Below, one piece after another: positions 34,395-43,245 of a stretch of 64,000 nucleotides of DNA. Position 1 is the first letter of the stretch. Every line of letters starts with the position of its first letter. The translations under genes and the position numbers were made by a program. The DNA comes from Pseudomonadota bacterium. Its GTDB lineage: Bacteria; Pseudomonadota; Alphaproteobacteria; Rhizobiales; Devosiaceae. A model generated the notes under the pieces. It did no database searches. It saw only the letters and a program-made list of their open reading frames with translations, and was not told where the DNA came from. The stretch spans positions 208,239 through 272,238 of the forward strand of contig JAEWBN010000001.1 of NCBI GenBank assembly GCA_023391095.1. Reading direction: 5' to 3'.

Positions 34395-35618
34395 CTACTT
34401 ATTGGCGGTGGCCAGCGGCACGACATTGCCCTGGCTGGCCTTGCCGCCCAGGAACTTCTTGATGTTGCGCGCGGCCTGGCGGATGCGGTGCTCGTTTTCA
34501 ACGAAAGCGAGGCGAATGTACTGGTCGCCATATTCGCCGAAGCCGACGCCGGGAGCCACGCCGACACCGGTCTCCTGGATCAGGAGCTTGGCAAATTCGA
34601 GCGAGCCCATTTCAGCGAACTGATCGGGGATCGGTGCCCAGGCAAACATGGTGGCCTTGGGCACGGGAATGTTCCAGCCAGCGCGGCCAAAGCTCTCCAC
34701 CATGACGTCACGGCGGTGCTTATAGACCTTGCGGACTTCCTCAATGACTTCGTCGGAGCCGTTGAGTGCGGCGACGGCAGCGACCTGAATGGGGGTAAAG
34801 GCGCCGTAGTCGAGATAGGATTTGACACGGGCGAGAGCCGCGATCAGGCGCTCATTACCCACGGCGAAGCCCACGCGCCAGCCCGGCATGGAATAGGTCT
34901 TGGACATCGAGGTGAACTCGACCGAGATGTCGATGGCGCCCGGCACCTGCAGGACGGATGGGGGCGGCTGATCTTCATCGAAATAGATCTCCGAATAGGC
35001 GAGATCGGAGAGGATGAAGATATCGTGCGCCTTACAGTACTTGACCACCTCGGTGTAGAAATCGAGGTCGGCGGTATAGGCGGTCGGGTTGGCCGGGTAG
35101 TTCAGAACCAGAGCGATCGGCTTGGGGATCGAGTGCCGCACGGCCCGATCCAGCGAGCGCATGAAGTCTTCGTTGGGATCGGCCGGCATGGACCGGACGA
35201 CGCCGCCGGACATGATGAAGCCGAAGGAATGGATCGGATAGGTCGGGTTGGGCACCAGAACCACGTCGCCCGGCGCTGTGATGGCCGAGGCCATATTGGC
35301 GAAGCCTTCCTTGGAGCCGAGCGTCGCCACGACCTGGGTATCGGGATTGAGCTTCACGCCGAAGCGGCGGCCGTAATAGCTGGCCTGGGCCTTGCGCAGG
35401 CCGGGAATGCCACGCGAGGTCGAATAACGGTGGGTGCGTCCGTCCTTCACCGTTTCCTGGAGCTTGGCCACGATATGGTCGGGCGTCGGCATGTCGGGAT
35501 TGCCCATGCCCAGGTCGATAATGTCCACACCCTCGGCCCGCAGCTTCGCCTTGATCGGATCGATATGGGCAAAAACGTATGGCGGCAGACGGCGGATGCG
35601 ATGGAAGACTTCGCTCAT
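34395..35618 (-). CDS. alaC: PLP-dependent aminotransferase, AlaC type
   Basis: A 407-residue class I/II aminotransferase. It begins MSEVFHRIRRLPPYVFA and has DLGMGNPDMPTP, NYPANPTAYTAD and the PLP lysine in SMSKTYSMPGWRVGF. This matches the alanine/LL-diaminopimelate-aminotransferase-like proteins of Hyphomicrobiales. The start at 35618 is preceded by AGAGGAAA. In many relatives this gene lies next to hom-glpX-recJ; here the siderophore-binding genes and rlmC lie between. Confidence 0.9.
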   Translation of the reverse strand: MSEVFHRIRRLPPYVFAHIDPIKAKLRAEGVDIIDLGMGNPDMPTPDHIVAKLQETVKDGRTHRYSTSRGIPGLRKAQASYYGRRFGVKLNPDTQVVATLGSKEGFANMASAITAPGDVVLVPNPTYPIHSFGFIMSGGVVRSMPADPNEDFMRSLDRAVRHSIPKPIALVLNYPANPTAYTADLDFYTEVVKYCKAHDIFILSDLAYSEIYFDEDQPPPSVLQVPGAIDISVEFTSMSKTYSMPGWRVGFAVGNERLIAALARVKSYLDYGAFTPIQVAAVAALNGSDEVIEEVRKVYKHRRDVMVESFGRAGWNIPVPKATMFAWAPIPDQFAEMGSLEFAKLLIQETGVGVAPGVGFGEYGDQYIRLAFVENEHRIRQAARNIKKFLGGKASQGNVVPLATANK

Positions 35619-36051
35619 GATTTCCTCTTTGGTCCCCTTGGGACCCGATGCTGGCCGCGACGCGCCAGGACAGGCGGCAGACCTCAACCAGAGGCCAAGA
35701 TTATCGCGGAATTATGGTTTTGAAGCGGTTAAGCCCCTGCCGCTGGCAGGAGTGACAAATCTATTCGGCTCTTCCCGGCCACGCCGTGGCCATCGGGAAG
35801 AGCTATCGGGCGTTTGCCGCGGCGGCGGCACCAAAGGCCGCCACCGGATTGCCGGCGAGCTCAGCTCCAAACCATGCAACAGTGAACGGAGACGCCATGT
35901 CTCTTGCCCTTCAGAAATGACTTCTGGTACCACGGACGCGCGTGGCCGGAACCTTCATAGGGTCTGGCGGGTGCCTTGTAAATGCCATGCGGCAGTTACA
36001 TCTAGACGCCCAAGCGGACCTCGCACCGCTCCATAGTCGTCAGGTAGGTGT
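35619..36051. other. divergent intergenic region, alaC and glycosyltransferase
   Basis: About 430 bases with no supported gene. It must hold the alaC promoter and that of the GT1 gene. The bases before 36052 lack a strong ribosome-binding site (CAGGTAGGTGT). Confidence 0.4.
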
Positions 36052-37341
36052 ATGAAAAAGCGCGTTGCGATTGCCACGATTGGCACTCTGGGAGACGTCC
36101 GACCGTACATCGCCCTGGCAAAGGAGCTGAAGAAGCGCGGCCACGATGTGGTGCTGGGTACCAATGCCGATTTCGAGCAGATCGTCACCGACGCCGGGAT
36201 CGAGTTCCACAATCTGGGCACCAAGATGCAGGAATGGCTGCAGGATTCGCGTTTCGACAATGCGATGAGCCAGATGAAGCTGCACCATTTTCCGCAGATC
36301 CTGCGGGAAGGCCAGGCGCTGGTGGAAAAGGCGACCCGCAATGCCTGGGTGATGGCGCAGGGCGCCGACGCGATCGTGGTCTATATCAATACCAGCTTCG
36401 GCATCGACATTGCCGAGGCGCTGAACATCCCGGTCATCATGACCGCGATGCAGCCGCTGAATCCCACGCGGGAATTTCCGGTCTGCGCCTATGAATGGCC
36501 CGATCTGGGACCGACTTTCAACAAGCTCAGCTACATCACGATGAATGTGCAGCAGGCCTATTTCGACCTGCCGCGCGATCGGATGCGCAAGGAGCTGATG
36601 GGCCTGGGCCCGCGCAAGCGGGGCGGGCTTTTCAAGGACAGTCGCGGCAACAACCTGCCGACGCTCTACAATTTCTCGTCCATCGTCTCGCCGCGCCCGC
36701 GCGACTGGCCGCAGACGGCGCTGGTGACGGGATACTGGTTCCTCGAGGATGAGTCGGACTGGAAGCCGTCTCCCGAATTGCAGGCCTTTCTCGATGCTGG
36801 CTCGAAGCCGGTCTATATCGGCTTCGGCTCGATGCCGTTCGGCGCCGAGCAGAATACGCAGCTGCTGAAATCGGCGCTGGAAATGTGGGGCGGCCGCGCC
36901 ATCGTTTCGCGCGGCTGGGGCGGGATCAAGGTGGATGAGCTGCCCGACACCGTCTTTGCGATTTCAGACGCGCCGCATGACAAGCTGTTTCCGCTGGTCT
37001 CGGCCGTGGTGCATCACGGCGGCGCGGGGACGACGGCGGCGGGCCTGCGGGCCGGCAAGCCGACCTTTGTGGTGGCCCAAGCCTATGACCAACGCTATTG
37101 GGGCCGCCGCGTGCGTGCCCTTGGCTGCGGCCCCAACCCGGCCCGTCTTCGCACCCTGACGCCCGAGAAGCTGGCCAATGCTCTGCGAGAGCTGACGACC
37201 AACACGGCAATGGCTGCCAATGCAGAAGCCATCGGCAAAGCACTTGCAGAAGAATCAGGACTTGCCACGGCCGCCAATATCATCGAAGCAACTATTGACG
37301 GCGCCAAGGCAGGCCAACGCCGCTTCACTGCCGCCATCTGA
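36052..37341 (+). CDS. GT1 glycosyltransferase (UDP-glucosyltransferase / sterol-glycosyltransferase-like)
   Basis: A 429-residue GT-B enzyme. The N-terminal RVAIATIGTLGDVRPYIALA is the glycine-rich acceptor loop of this family, and the C-terminal SAVVHHGGAGTTAAGLRAGKP is the donor-binding signature. It resembles bacterial sterol or lipid glucosyltransferases. The next gene, 47 nt downstream on the same strand, is an SDR-FAD fusion, suggesting a two-step modification of one glycolipid or terpenoid. Confidence 0.87.
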   Translation: MKKRVAIATIGTLGDVRPYIALAKELKKRGHDVVLGTNADFEQIVTDAGIEFHNLGTKMQEWLQDSRFDNAMSQMKLHHFPQILREGQALVEKATRNAWVMAQGADAIVVYINTSFGIDIAEALNIPVIMTAMQPLNPTREFPVCAYEWPDLGPTFNKLSYITMNVQQAYFDLPRDRMRKELMGLGPRKRGGLFKDSRGNNLPTLYNFSSIVSPRPRDWPQTALVTGYWFLEDESDWKPSPELQAFLDAGSKPVYIGFGSMPFGAEQNTQLLKSALEMWGGRAIVSRGWGGIKVDELPDTVFAISDAPHDKLFPLVSAVVHHGGAGTTAAGLRAGKPTFVVAQAYDQRYWGRRVRALGCGPNPARLRTLTPEKLANALRELTTNTAMAANAEAIGKALAEESGLATAANIIEATIDGAKAGQRRFTAAI

Positions 37342-37388
37342 AGACTTGCGTGGGGGGCCGCGCATCCACTTTTGCAGGGGGACGCAGC

Positions 37389-39404
37389 GTGAAGATTTGT
37401 CTGGTGGGCGCCAGCGGGGGCATTGGCCGTCAACTGCTGACGACGTTTTCAAAAGATGCAGACGTCATCGCGGTCTATCGAAACCCGCCAGACCATAAGC
37501 CGCAAGCCGCCATTTCCGTGGCGCGATTCGACGATGGACCGGGGCTGGCCGGAGCCGTGGCCAGCGCGGATGTCGTGGTGCACGCCGCGCTCAACACGCG
37601 CGACAAGGGCCAGAAATTCATTGATGCCAACAAGGCGGTGACCAATCGCCTGCTGTCGCTGATCGAGCCGGGACAGTGCCGGCTCTTTGTCTATTTCAGC
37701 AGCCAGGTCGTTTATGCGGCGCTGGACCCCAAGGCGCATCCGATCCAGAGCGAGGATGCCGAGCTCAAGGACAATGGCGAGCTCGACTTCTACACACGCC
37801 TCAAGCTCGAAGAAGAGGACGAGGTCAAGCGCGTCTGCCGGCAAAAGGGCATCGACTATTTGATCGTGCGCCCGACGGTGGTCATGGGCCCGCACATGCA
37901 ATGGTCGAGCGGCATCGTGCAGGCGATGCGCTTTGCGCCGTTCGGGCTCAAGGGCCGGACCATCAACCTTATCCATGTGGCGGACCTTGCCGACCAGCTC
38001 AATGCGCTGATCCACAAGGGCGTGGTCAACACGGTGGTCAATCTGGGCGATCTGGATGTGAGCTCGGACGACTATTTCCGCCATGCCGCCGGGCTGGCCA
38101 AGCGGCCGATGTTCTTTGCGCCCAACTGGATTGCCGATCTTGCCGGAAAGGCCATTCCCTCGACCCTGTGGTTTTTCGCGCATGACGTGACGGTGGACAG
38201 CCGCAAGGTGCGCGCGCTGACCGGGGTCGAGACGAACCGCGCATTGGCAGAGTTCTTCGATCCAGAACCCGCCATTGTCGATGGAAGCACCCTGCCCGCC
38301 ATCAGCGCGACTGCGGCGTCAGGGCGGCGGTTTCACACCGTGGGACGGGGCTATTCGCTGTGGTTCAATGACCGGCCCGGTGTCGATCAGCTGGTTGTGG
38401 AGCGTTATGCCGGCGTCGTCCAGTTCGAGAATGGGCGGCTGACGGTCAAGGCGGGCACCTCGATCCGCGAGATGCTGGCATATCTCAGCCGCCAGAACAT
38501 GACGCTCGAAACGCTTCCCGAATTCATCGATATCTCGGCCGGCGCCTGTTTCTTTGCGGAGGTGCACGGCAGTTCCTCGCACCATATCTCGATCTATGAC
38601 CTGATCGAAGCCATCCGCTATGTGGACGAAACCGGCACGGAGCGCGACAGCCAGCGGGATGACGCGCTGTGGGACCAATTGCGCCTCAAGACGGGTACGA
38701 TTGTCGTCACCGAGGTCACGTTCCGCTGTCGGCCGAGCTATTACCTCGGCAACGTCTTTGCCTGGGAGCCGGACACGCGGCTGGAGTACTATGCCGGGGG
38801 CGGCTATCGCGACAATTACGCGACCATGATCCACTGGTATCCCAAGCGCGCGGAGCTGCTGGTATACAAGATCAATCCGGTGGACGGGGTGGAAGCCAGC
38901 GATGCCCGGCCCTTTGCGCCGATGCGCGGGTCGCCCTACGGGATGCAGAAGCGTATTTTGAGCTTCAACCTGCGCGGCAAGGCGCGTGTCGCCGGGCTTT
39001 CCGAACGCATTCTTGCGCCCTGGACGGGGATCCCGGCAAAGGCCGTGGTTGGCCGCTTCTTCAAAGGCGCCAAGGCCAGGGTGCGCAATATGGAAGTGTG
39101 CGTGCCCGATACGCTGGCACCAGACCTGATCGCCCGGCTCCGCAGGCAGGTACCGGAGATGGGGCTTGGCCTCGACCAGGGGATCGGCGTGCGTTTCACC
39201 CGCAGCGCAGAAACCGGGCATGGCTTCATGTGGGTGGAAACCACCAGCACTGACGTGGCCCAGATCCACGCGATCGCCCAGATCACGCGCGAAGTTGCGG
39301 GTGAGCAGTTCTGGCTGCACCGGGGCAAGTATGTACCGCCGGGCATCGAGGCGAAGCATCTTTTCATTGCCCGGGCACCGCTGAGGGCCAACCCGCAGCA
39401 ATAA
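37389..39404 (+). CDS. fusion of an NAD-dependent epimerase-like SDR and an FAD-binding oxidoreductase
   Basis: A 671-residue protein with two catalytic halves. Residues 1-300 are an extended SDR: GASGGIG (7-13), YFSSQVVY (102-109) and the catalytic pair Tyr135/Lys139 in YTRLK. Residues 310-640 look like a PCMH-type FAD-linked oxidase: TVKAGTSIREMLAYL and GACFFAEVHGSS (385-396), then DLIEAIRYVDETG, and a C-terminal substrate domain. GTG start at 37389 with AGGGGGA upstream. Separate proteins of these two kinds (as in the DprE1/DprE2 pair) can jointly epimerise a sugar, so a single-chain version is conceivable. The substrate is unknown. Confidence 0.8.
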   Translation: MKICLVGASGGIGRQLLTTFSKDADVIAVYRNPPDHKPQAAISVARFDDGPGLAGAVASADVVVHAALNTRDKGQKFIDANKAVTNRLLSLIEPGQCRLFVYFSSQVVYAALDPKAHPIQSEDAELKDNGELDFYTRLKLEEEDEVKRVCRQKGIDYLIVRPTVVMGPHMQWSSGIVQAMRFAPFGLKGRTINLIHVADLADQLNALIHKGVVNTVVNLGDLDVSSDDYFRHAAGLAKRPMFFAPNWIADLAGKAIPSTLWFFAHDVTVDSRKVRALTGVETNRALAEFFDPEPAIVDGSTLPAISATAASGRRFHTVGRGYSLWFNDRPGVDQLVVERYAGVVQFENGRLTVKAGTSIREMLAYLSRQNMTLETLPEFIDISAGACFFAEVHGSSSHHISIYDLIEAIRYVDETGTERDSQRDDALWDQLRLKTGTIVVTEVTFRCRPSYYLGNVFAWEPDTRLEYYAGGGYRDNYATMIHWYPKRAELLVYKINPVDGVEASDARPFAPMRGSPYGMQKRILSFNLRGKARVAGLSERILAPWTGIPAKAVVGRFFKGAKARVRNMEVCVPDTLAPDLIARLRRQVPEMGLGLDQGIGVRFTRSAETGHGFMWVETTSTDVAQIHAIAQITREVAGEQFWLHRGKYVPPGIEAKHLFIARAPLRANPQQ

Positions 39405-39427
39405 GGGCGCCGATGGCGCCCTTTTTC
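39405..39427 (+). terminator. terminator after the SDR-FAD gene
   Basis: GGGCGCC-gat-GGCGCCC followed by TTTTTC, starting directly after the stop codon. The convergent SdpI gene ends at 39429. Confidence 0.85.
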
Positions 39428-39428
39428 T

Positions 39429-40082
39429 TCAAGCAGACTTGCGGGCGATTGCGTAGCTGATCGCCAGGCCTGCCAGCGCCGGAAGGATGGCGCTAAGAAG
39501 GACCAGGACGAAGAGCACCATGGCCGGCGGGTTGAGGATGGCCGCCAGGACGGCCACGACGCCACCGAGCATCATCAGCAGCCCGGTCCAGCGATGGGTC
39601 ACGCGCCAGTTGTTCGCGTCGCGCAGGGTCCATGGCAGGCGGACGCCCGCGACCCAATTGGGCTGGGTTTTTGGCAGGTAGTTGCCGACCACCAGCAACA
39701 TCGCGCCAACCAGCACGGCCACAAGGCGCGGCATGTCCACGGTGTGACCGAGGCCGAGCGCAATCGTTGCGGCCAGAATGATCAAGGCGAGAACCATGAT
39801 GAAGGTGATGGTCGCCTCGATCACATGGCGTCCCGCTTCAAAATCCTTGCGCAATCCGGCCGGACGGAGAACGGCGAGAAGCCCGACCACAAAGGCAGCC
39901 ATGGCAAAGGGAATGAGCAAAGCTATGGGCGCCGGTGCGAAATTGTCAGGCTGACCATCCGGGCCCCAGTGGATAGGCAGAATTGCGTCGAGCGGGACGA
40001 AAAAGAACGACGCCAGCGTAGCAGCGGCCAGAGCCAGACCGAGAACACGATTGAGCGGGTTCAGAAGGGGGCGGTCAGTCAT
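39429..40082 (-). CDS. SdpI family membrane protein
   Basis: A 217-residue protein with about six hydrophobic segments. It has an early PIHWGPDGQPDNFAP (DUF1648-like) and a later LPKTQPNWVAGVRLPWTLRDANNWRVTHRWTG, the block characteristic of SdpI immunity-type proteins. In Bacillus SdpI signals through SdpR; here an ArsR gene overlaps it by 8 nt, the same pairing. No SdpC-like toxin gene is nearby. Confidence 0.85.
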   Translation of the reverse strand: MTDRPLLNPLNRVLGLALAAATLASFFFVPLDAILPIHWGPDGQPDNFAPAPIALLIPFAMAAFVVGLLAVLRPAGLRKDFEAGRHVIEATITFIMVLALIILAATIALGLGHTVDMPRLVAVLVGAMLLVVGNYLPKTQPNWVAGVRLPWTLRDANNWRVTHRWTGLLMMLGGVVAVLAAILNPPAMVLFVLVLLSAILPALAGLAISYAIARKSA

Positions 40083-40347
40083 TTTTACGCTCCGTAAGGT
40101 CCAGCAGGCCAGCGAGGGCCTCTTCGAGGACGCTGGTATTCAGATGATAGATGAGACTGGTTCCCTGCCGTTCGACGACGACGAGCTCAGCCTCCTTGAG
40201 CTTGTTGAAGTGGACCGAGAGCGTCGGGCGGCTGATGTCGAAATGCTCCGCCAATTCACCGGCGCTTTTCGGGCCTTGCTTGAGCAGGCCCAGAACTTTG
40301 CGCCGGACAGGATGGGACAGAGCCTCGAAAACGGTGTTGATCGCCAA
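40075..40347 (-). CDS. ArsR family autorepressor (SdpR-like)
   Basis: A 90-residue winged-helix repressor: VFEALSHPVRRKVLGLLKQG, then FDISRPTLSVHFNKLKEAELV. This is the SdpR type. It starts with TTG at 40347, with AAGGAA upstream. It overlaps the SdpI gene and is preceded by a double CTAATTAG palindrome in its promoter, so autorepression is likely. Confidence 0.88.
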   Translation of the reverse strand: MAINTVFEALSHPVRRKVLGLLKQGPKSAGELAEHFDISRPTLSVHFNKLKEAELVVVERQGTSLIYHLNTSVLEEALAGLLDLTERKND

Positions 40348-40367
40348 TCGGTATTCCTTCGTTGAAT

Positions 40368-40399
40368 CGCTAATTAGATATTTTGCTAATTAGCGTCAA
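40368..40399 (-). promoter_or_regulatory. sdpR-sdpI promoter with large inverted-repeat operator
   Basis: CGCTAATTAG (40368-40377) and its exact complement CTAATTAGCG (40386-40395), 8 bp apart; each arm also contains the self-palindrome CTAATTAG. On the minus strand TTGACG (40399-40394) and TAATTA (40376-40371) are 17 bp apart, so the operator covers both promoter elements. Confidence 0.65.
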
Positions 40400-40450
40400 G
40401 GCTAAATATGCTGATCGCCGTTGGGTGCGGTGCCTTGCGTTGGTGCAAAC

Positions 40451-40476
40451 AAAAACGGCGGCCTTTCGGCCGCCGT
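40451..40476 (-). terminator. lon terminator
   Basis: Minus strand ACGGCGGCC-GAAA-GGCCGCCGT followed by TTTTG, 22 nt after the lon stop. A 9-bp stem with a GNRA-type tetraloop. Confidence 0.9.
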
Positions 40477-40497
40477 TGGAATTGCAGGATACCTGCC

Positions 40498-42924
40498 TTA
40501 GTGCGTGATATTCGCTGCCGTGTCGTCTGCCGGGTCCACCTTGGCGGGGACGGCAGGCTGGGCGTCGAAATCCCATTCGATGGGTTCGGGCTTGCGCACC
40601 AGAGCGCGCTCGATCACCTGGTCCATGCGGGAAACGGGAACGATCTCCATGCCTTCCTTGACGATATCAGGAATCTCCTGGAGATCACGAACGTTCTCCT
40701 CGGGGATCAGAACCGTCTTGATGCCGCCGCGCAGCGCCGCAAGGAGCTTCTCCTTGAGGCCACCAATGGGGAGTACCCTGCCCCGCAGCGTGATCTCGCC
40801 GGTCATGGCGACATCATTGCGGACCGGAATCCCGGTCATGACAGAGACGATAGCCGTGGCGAGCCCGATACCAGCCGAGGGACCATCCTTGGGGGTGGCG
40901 CCTTCGGGCAGGTGGACGTGGATATCACGGGTGTCGAACATCGGCGGCTTGATGCCGAAATCGATGGAGCGCGAGCGCACATAGGCGGTCGCCGCGGTCA
41001 GCGATTCCTTCATCACTTCCTTGATGTTGCCGGTGACCGACATGCGGCCCTTGCCTGGCGTCATCACGCCTTCGATGGTCAGCAGTTCGCCACCAACCGA
41101 AGTCCAGGCCAGACCGGTCACCAGACCCACCTGGGCTTCGGCTTCGATCTCGCCATGCTTGAACACCTGCGGGCCGAGATACTCAGCCAGCTTGGCGTCG
41201 TCGATGGTGATCGACTTGACCTTGGTGCGGACGATCTCGGTGACCGCCTTGCGCATCAGCTTGGAGATCTCGCGCTTGAGATTGCGGACGCCAGCTTCAC
41301 GGGTATAGCCGCGAATGAGCTTCATCAGCATCTCGTCGGAGAGCACGAATTCGCCATGGGCGACGCCGTTTTCCTTGGCCGCCTCGGGGATGAGGTGCTG
41401 CTTGGCGATGGCGTGCTTTTCCTCTTCGGTGTAGCCCGAAAGGCGGATGATCTCCATGCGGTCCATAAGCGGACCCGGAATGTTGAGCGTGTTCGAGGTC
41501 GTCACGAACATCACATCCGAGAGGTCGAAATCGACTTCCAGGTAGTGATCGCTGAACGAGTTGTTCTGTTCCGGATCGAGCACTTCGAGCAGCGCCGAGG
41601 ACGGATCGCCGCGGAAGTCCTGGCCCATCTTGTCGATCTCGTCGAGCAGGAAGAGCGGGTTGTTCTTGCCCACCTTCTTGAGCGACTGAATGATCTTGCC
41701 GGGCATGGAGCCGATATAGGTGCGGCGATGGCCACGGATCTCGGCTTCGTCGCGCACGCCACCGAGGGCCATGCGCACGAATTCGCGACCGGTCGCCTTG
41801 GCAATGGACTTGCCAAGCGAGGTCTTGCCGACGCCCGGAGGACCAACGAGGCAGAGGATCGGGCCCTTGAGCGTGCCGGTGCGAGCCTGCACTGCCAGGT
41901 ATTCAAGGATGCGTTCCTTGACCTTTTCGAGGCCGTAGTGATCCGCGTCGAGCACCTTTTCAGCCAGAGCCAGGTCGCGCTTGACCTTGGACTTCTTGCC
42001 CCATGGCAGGCCCAGAAGCGTATCAAGGTAGTTACGGACCACGGTCGCTTCGGCCGACATCGGGCTCATGCCCTTGAGCTTCTTGATCTCGGCGTCGGCC
42101 TTGGCGCGCGCTTCCTTGGAAAGCTTGGTCTTGGCGACGCGCTCTTCCAGTTCGGTGATCTCATTGGCGCCGTCTTCGCCATCGCCCAGCTCGCGCTGGA
42201 TCGCCTTCATCTGCTCGTTGAGGTAGTACTCGCGCTGGGTCTTTTCCATCTGGCGTTTGACGCGCGAGCGGATGCGCTTTTCCACCTGCAGGACGCCGAT
42301 CTCGCCTTCCATGAGGCCGATGACCTTCTGAAGACGCTCGATGACGGACACCGTTTCGAGCAGGTCTTCCTTCTCGGGGATCTTGATCACGAGGTGGCTG
42401 GCAATGGTGTCGGCGAGCTTGGAGGCCTGCTCGATCTGGCCGACCGCAGCGACCACCTCGGCCGAAATCTTCTTGTTGAGTTTGACGTAGTTATCAAACT
42501 CGGCCTGGGCCGAACGAGCCAGGGCTTCGATCTCGGTGGCGTCTTCGGCCGGCTCGGGCAGGATCGACGCCTCAGCCTCGAAGTATTCCTCGGTCTGCAG
42601 GTAATTGTCGATGGTCGCGCGATTGAGGCCCTCGACCAATACTTTCACGGTGCCGTCGGGAAGCTTGAGCAGCTGCAGGACGGTGGCAATGGTGCCGGTG
42701 GGATAGATCTGGTCGGGCGCCGGATCATCGTCCTGGGCATTTTTCTGGGTCACGACAAGGATGTGCTTGTCGTCGCGCATGACTTCTTCAAGCGCCTTCA
42801 CGGATTTTTCGCGGCCGACGAAGAGCGGCACGATCATGCCCGGGAAGACGACGATGTCGCGAAGGGGGAGAACCGGGTAAACCCGGTCCCGGCTGGTTTC
42901 GCCGGTTGGATTGACGTCCGACAT
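40498..42924 (-). CDS. lon: ATP-dependent protease La (Lon)
   Basis: An 808-residue AAA+ serine protease. It has an N-terminal substrate domain (VYPVLPLRDIVVFPGMIVPL), central Walker A GPPGVGKTS and Walker B FLLDEIDKMG, and a C-terminal protease domain with catalytic serine in PKDGPSAGIG and lysine in GGLKEKLLAALRGG. Length is normal. It follows clpX on the same strand. A heat-shock-type promoter (CTTG-N17-CCTATTTA) lies about 95 nt upstream. Confidence 0.97.
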   Translation of the reverse strand: MSDVNPTGETSRDRVYPVLPLRDIVVFPGMIVPLFVGREKSVKALEEVMRDDKHILVVTQKNAQDDDPAPDQIYPTGTIATVLQLLKLPDGTVKVLVEGLNRATIDNYLQTEEYFEAEASILPEPAEDATEIEALARSAQAEFDNYVKLNKKISAEVVAAVGQIEQASKLADTIASHLVIKIPEKEDLLETVSVIERLQKVIGLMEGEIGVLQVEKRIRSRVKRQMEKTQREYYLNEQMKAIQRELGDGEDGANEITELEERVAKTKLSKEARAKADAEIKKLKGMSPMSAEATVVRNYLDTLLGLPWGKKSKVKRDLALAEKVLDADHYGLEKVKERILEYLAVQARTGTLKGPILCLVGPPGVGKTSLGKSIAKATGREFVRMALGGVRDEAEIRGHRRTYIGSMPGKIIQSLKKVGKNNPLFLLDEIDKMGQDFRGDPSSALLEVLDPEQNNSFSDHYLEVDFDLSDVMFVTTSNTLNIPGPLMDRMEIIRLSGYTEEEKHAIAKQHLIPEAAKENGVAHGEFVLSDEMLMKLIRGYTREAGVRNLKREISKLMRKAVTEIVRTKVKSITIDDAKLAEYLGPQVFKHGEIEAEAQVGLVTGLAWTSVGGELLTIEGVMTPGKGRMSVTGNIKEVMKESLTAATAYVRSRSIDFGIKPPMFDTRDIHVHLPEGATPKDGPSAGIGLATAIVSVMTGIPVRNDVAMTGEITLRGRVLPIGGLKEKLLAALRGGIKTVLIPEENVRDLQEIPDIVKEGMEIVPVSRMDQVIERALVRKPEPIEWDFDAQPAVPAKVDPADDTAANITH

Positions 42925-43015
42925 CAGTTTTCCTTTCCGGGGCGCGCCGGAGGGAGGAAGAAAGCGCGCCCATTGCGACTGCCCTGACCAATTAAGGCTG
43001 GGCGATTCAGGTTAA

Positions 43016-43044
43016 TAAATAGGGTCGAGGCCCCCTGCCGCAAG
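43016..43044 (-). promoter_or_regulatory. RpoH (sigma-32) type promoter of lon
   Basis: Minus strand CTTG (43044-43041), a 17-bp spacer, CCTATTTA (43023-43016). This matches the alphaproteobacterial heat-shock pattern CTTG-N17/18-CYTAT. Lon is a usual RpoH target. Confidence 0.55.
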
Positions 43045-43189
43045 TGAGGGTTAGCGGATTTGTGACCGTTGGGCAGCATACGCACAGGAGATATGTGCGA
43101 ATGGATAGAAACACTTGTGTGCCCTGGATGCAGGCTTGGACCATGGGCACCGTCGACGGGCCTATGCAGGAGCCTGGCCGGCTGAAATG

Positions 43190-43223
43190 ACTGCGCCGCC
43201 AGCCCAGAGGCCGACGGCGCAGT
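43190..43223 (-). terminator. possible clpX terminator
   Basis: ACTGCGCCG and its exact complement 16 nt apart, starting 23 nt after the clpX stop. The following minus-strand bases (CATTTCAG) are only weakly T-rich. Confidence 0.4.
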
Positions 43224-43245
43224 TTGATTTGTGTCGAGGTCCCGA

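Larger units (their letters stand above)
42925..43245. other. clpX-lon intergenic region
   Basis: About 320 bases with no gene. It holds the lon promoter (43016-43044) and a 9-bp inverted repeat past the clpX stop (ACTGCGCCG at 43190 and its complement at 43215). Confidence 0.55.

Noticed and set aside
35712..35933. Minus-strand 73-codon ORF between alaC and the GT1 gene
   Set aside because: Arg/Pro/Ser-rich with no ribosome-binding site and no protein-like pattern.
40408..42987. An 859-codon open frame opposite lon
   Set aside because: Antisense shadow of Lon, rich in His, Asp and Leu, with no recognised motif.
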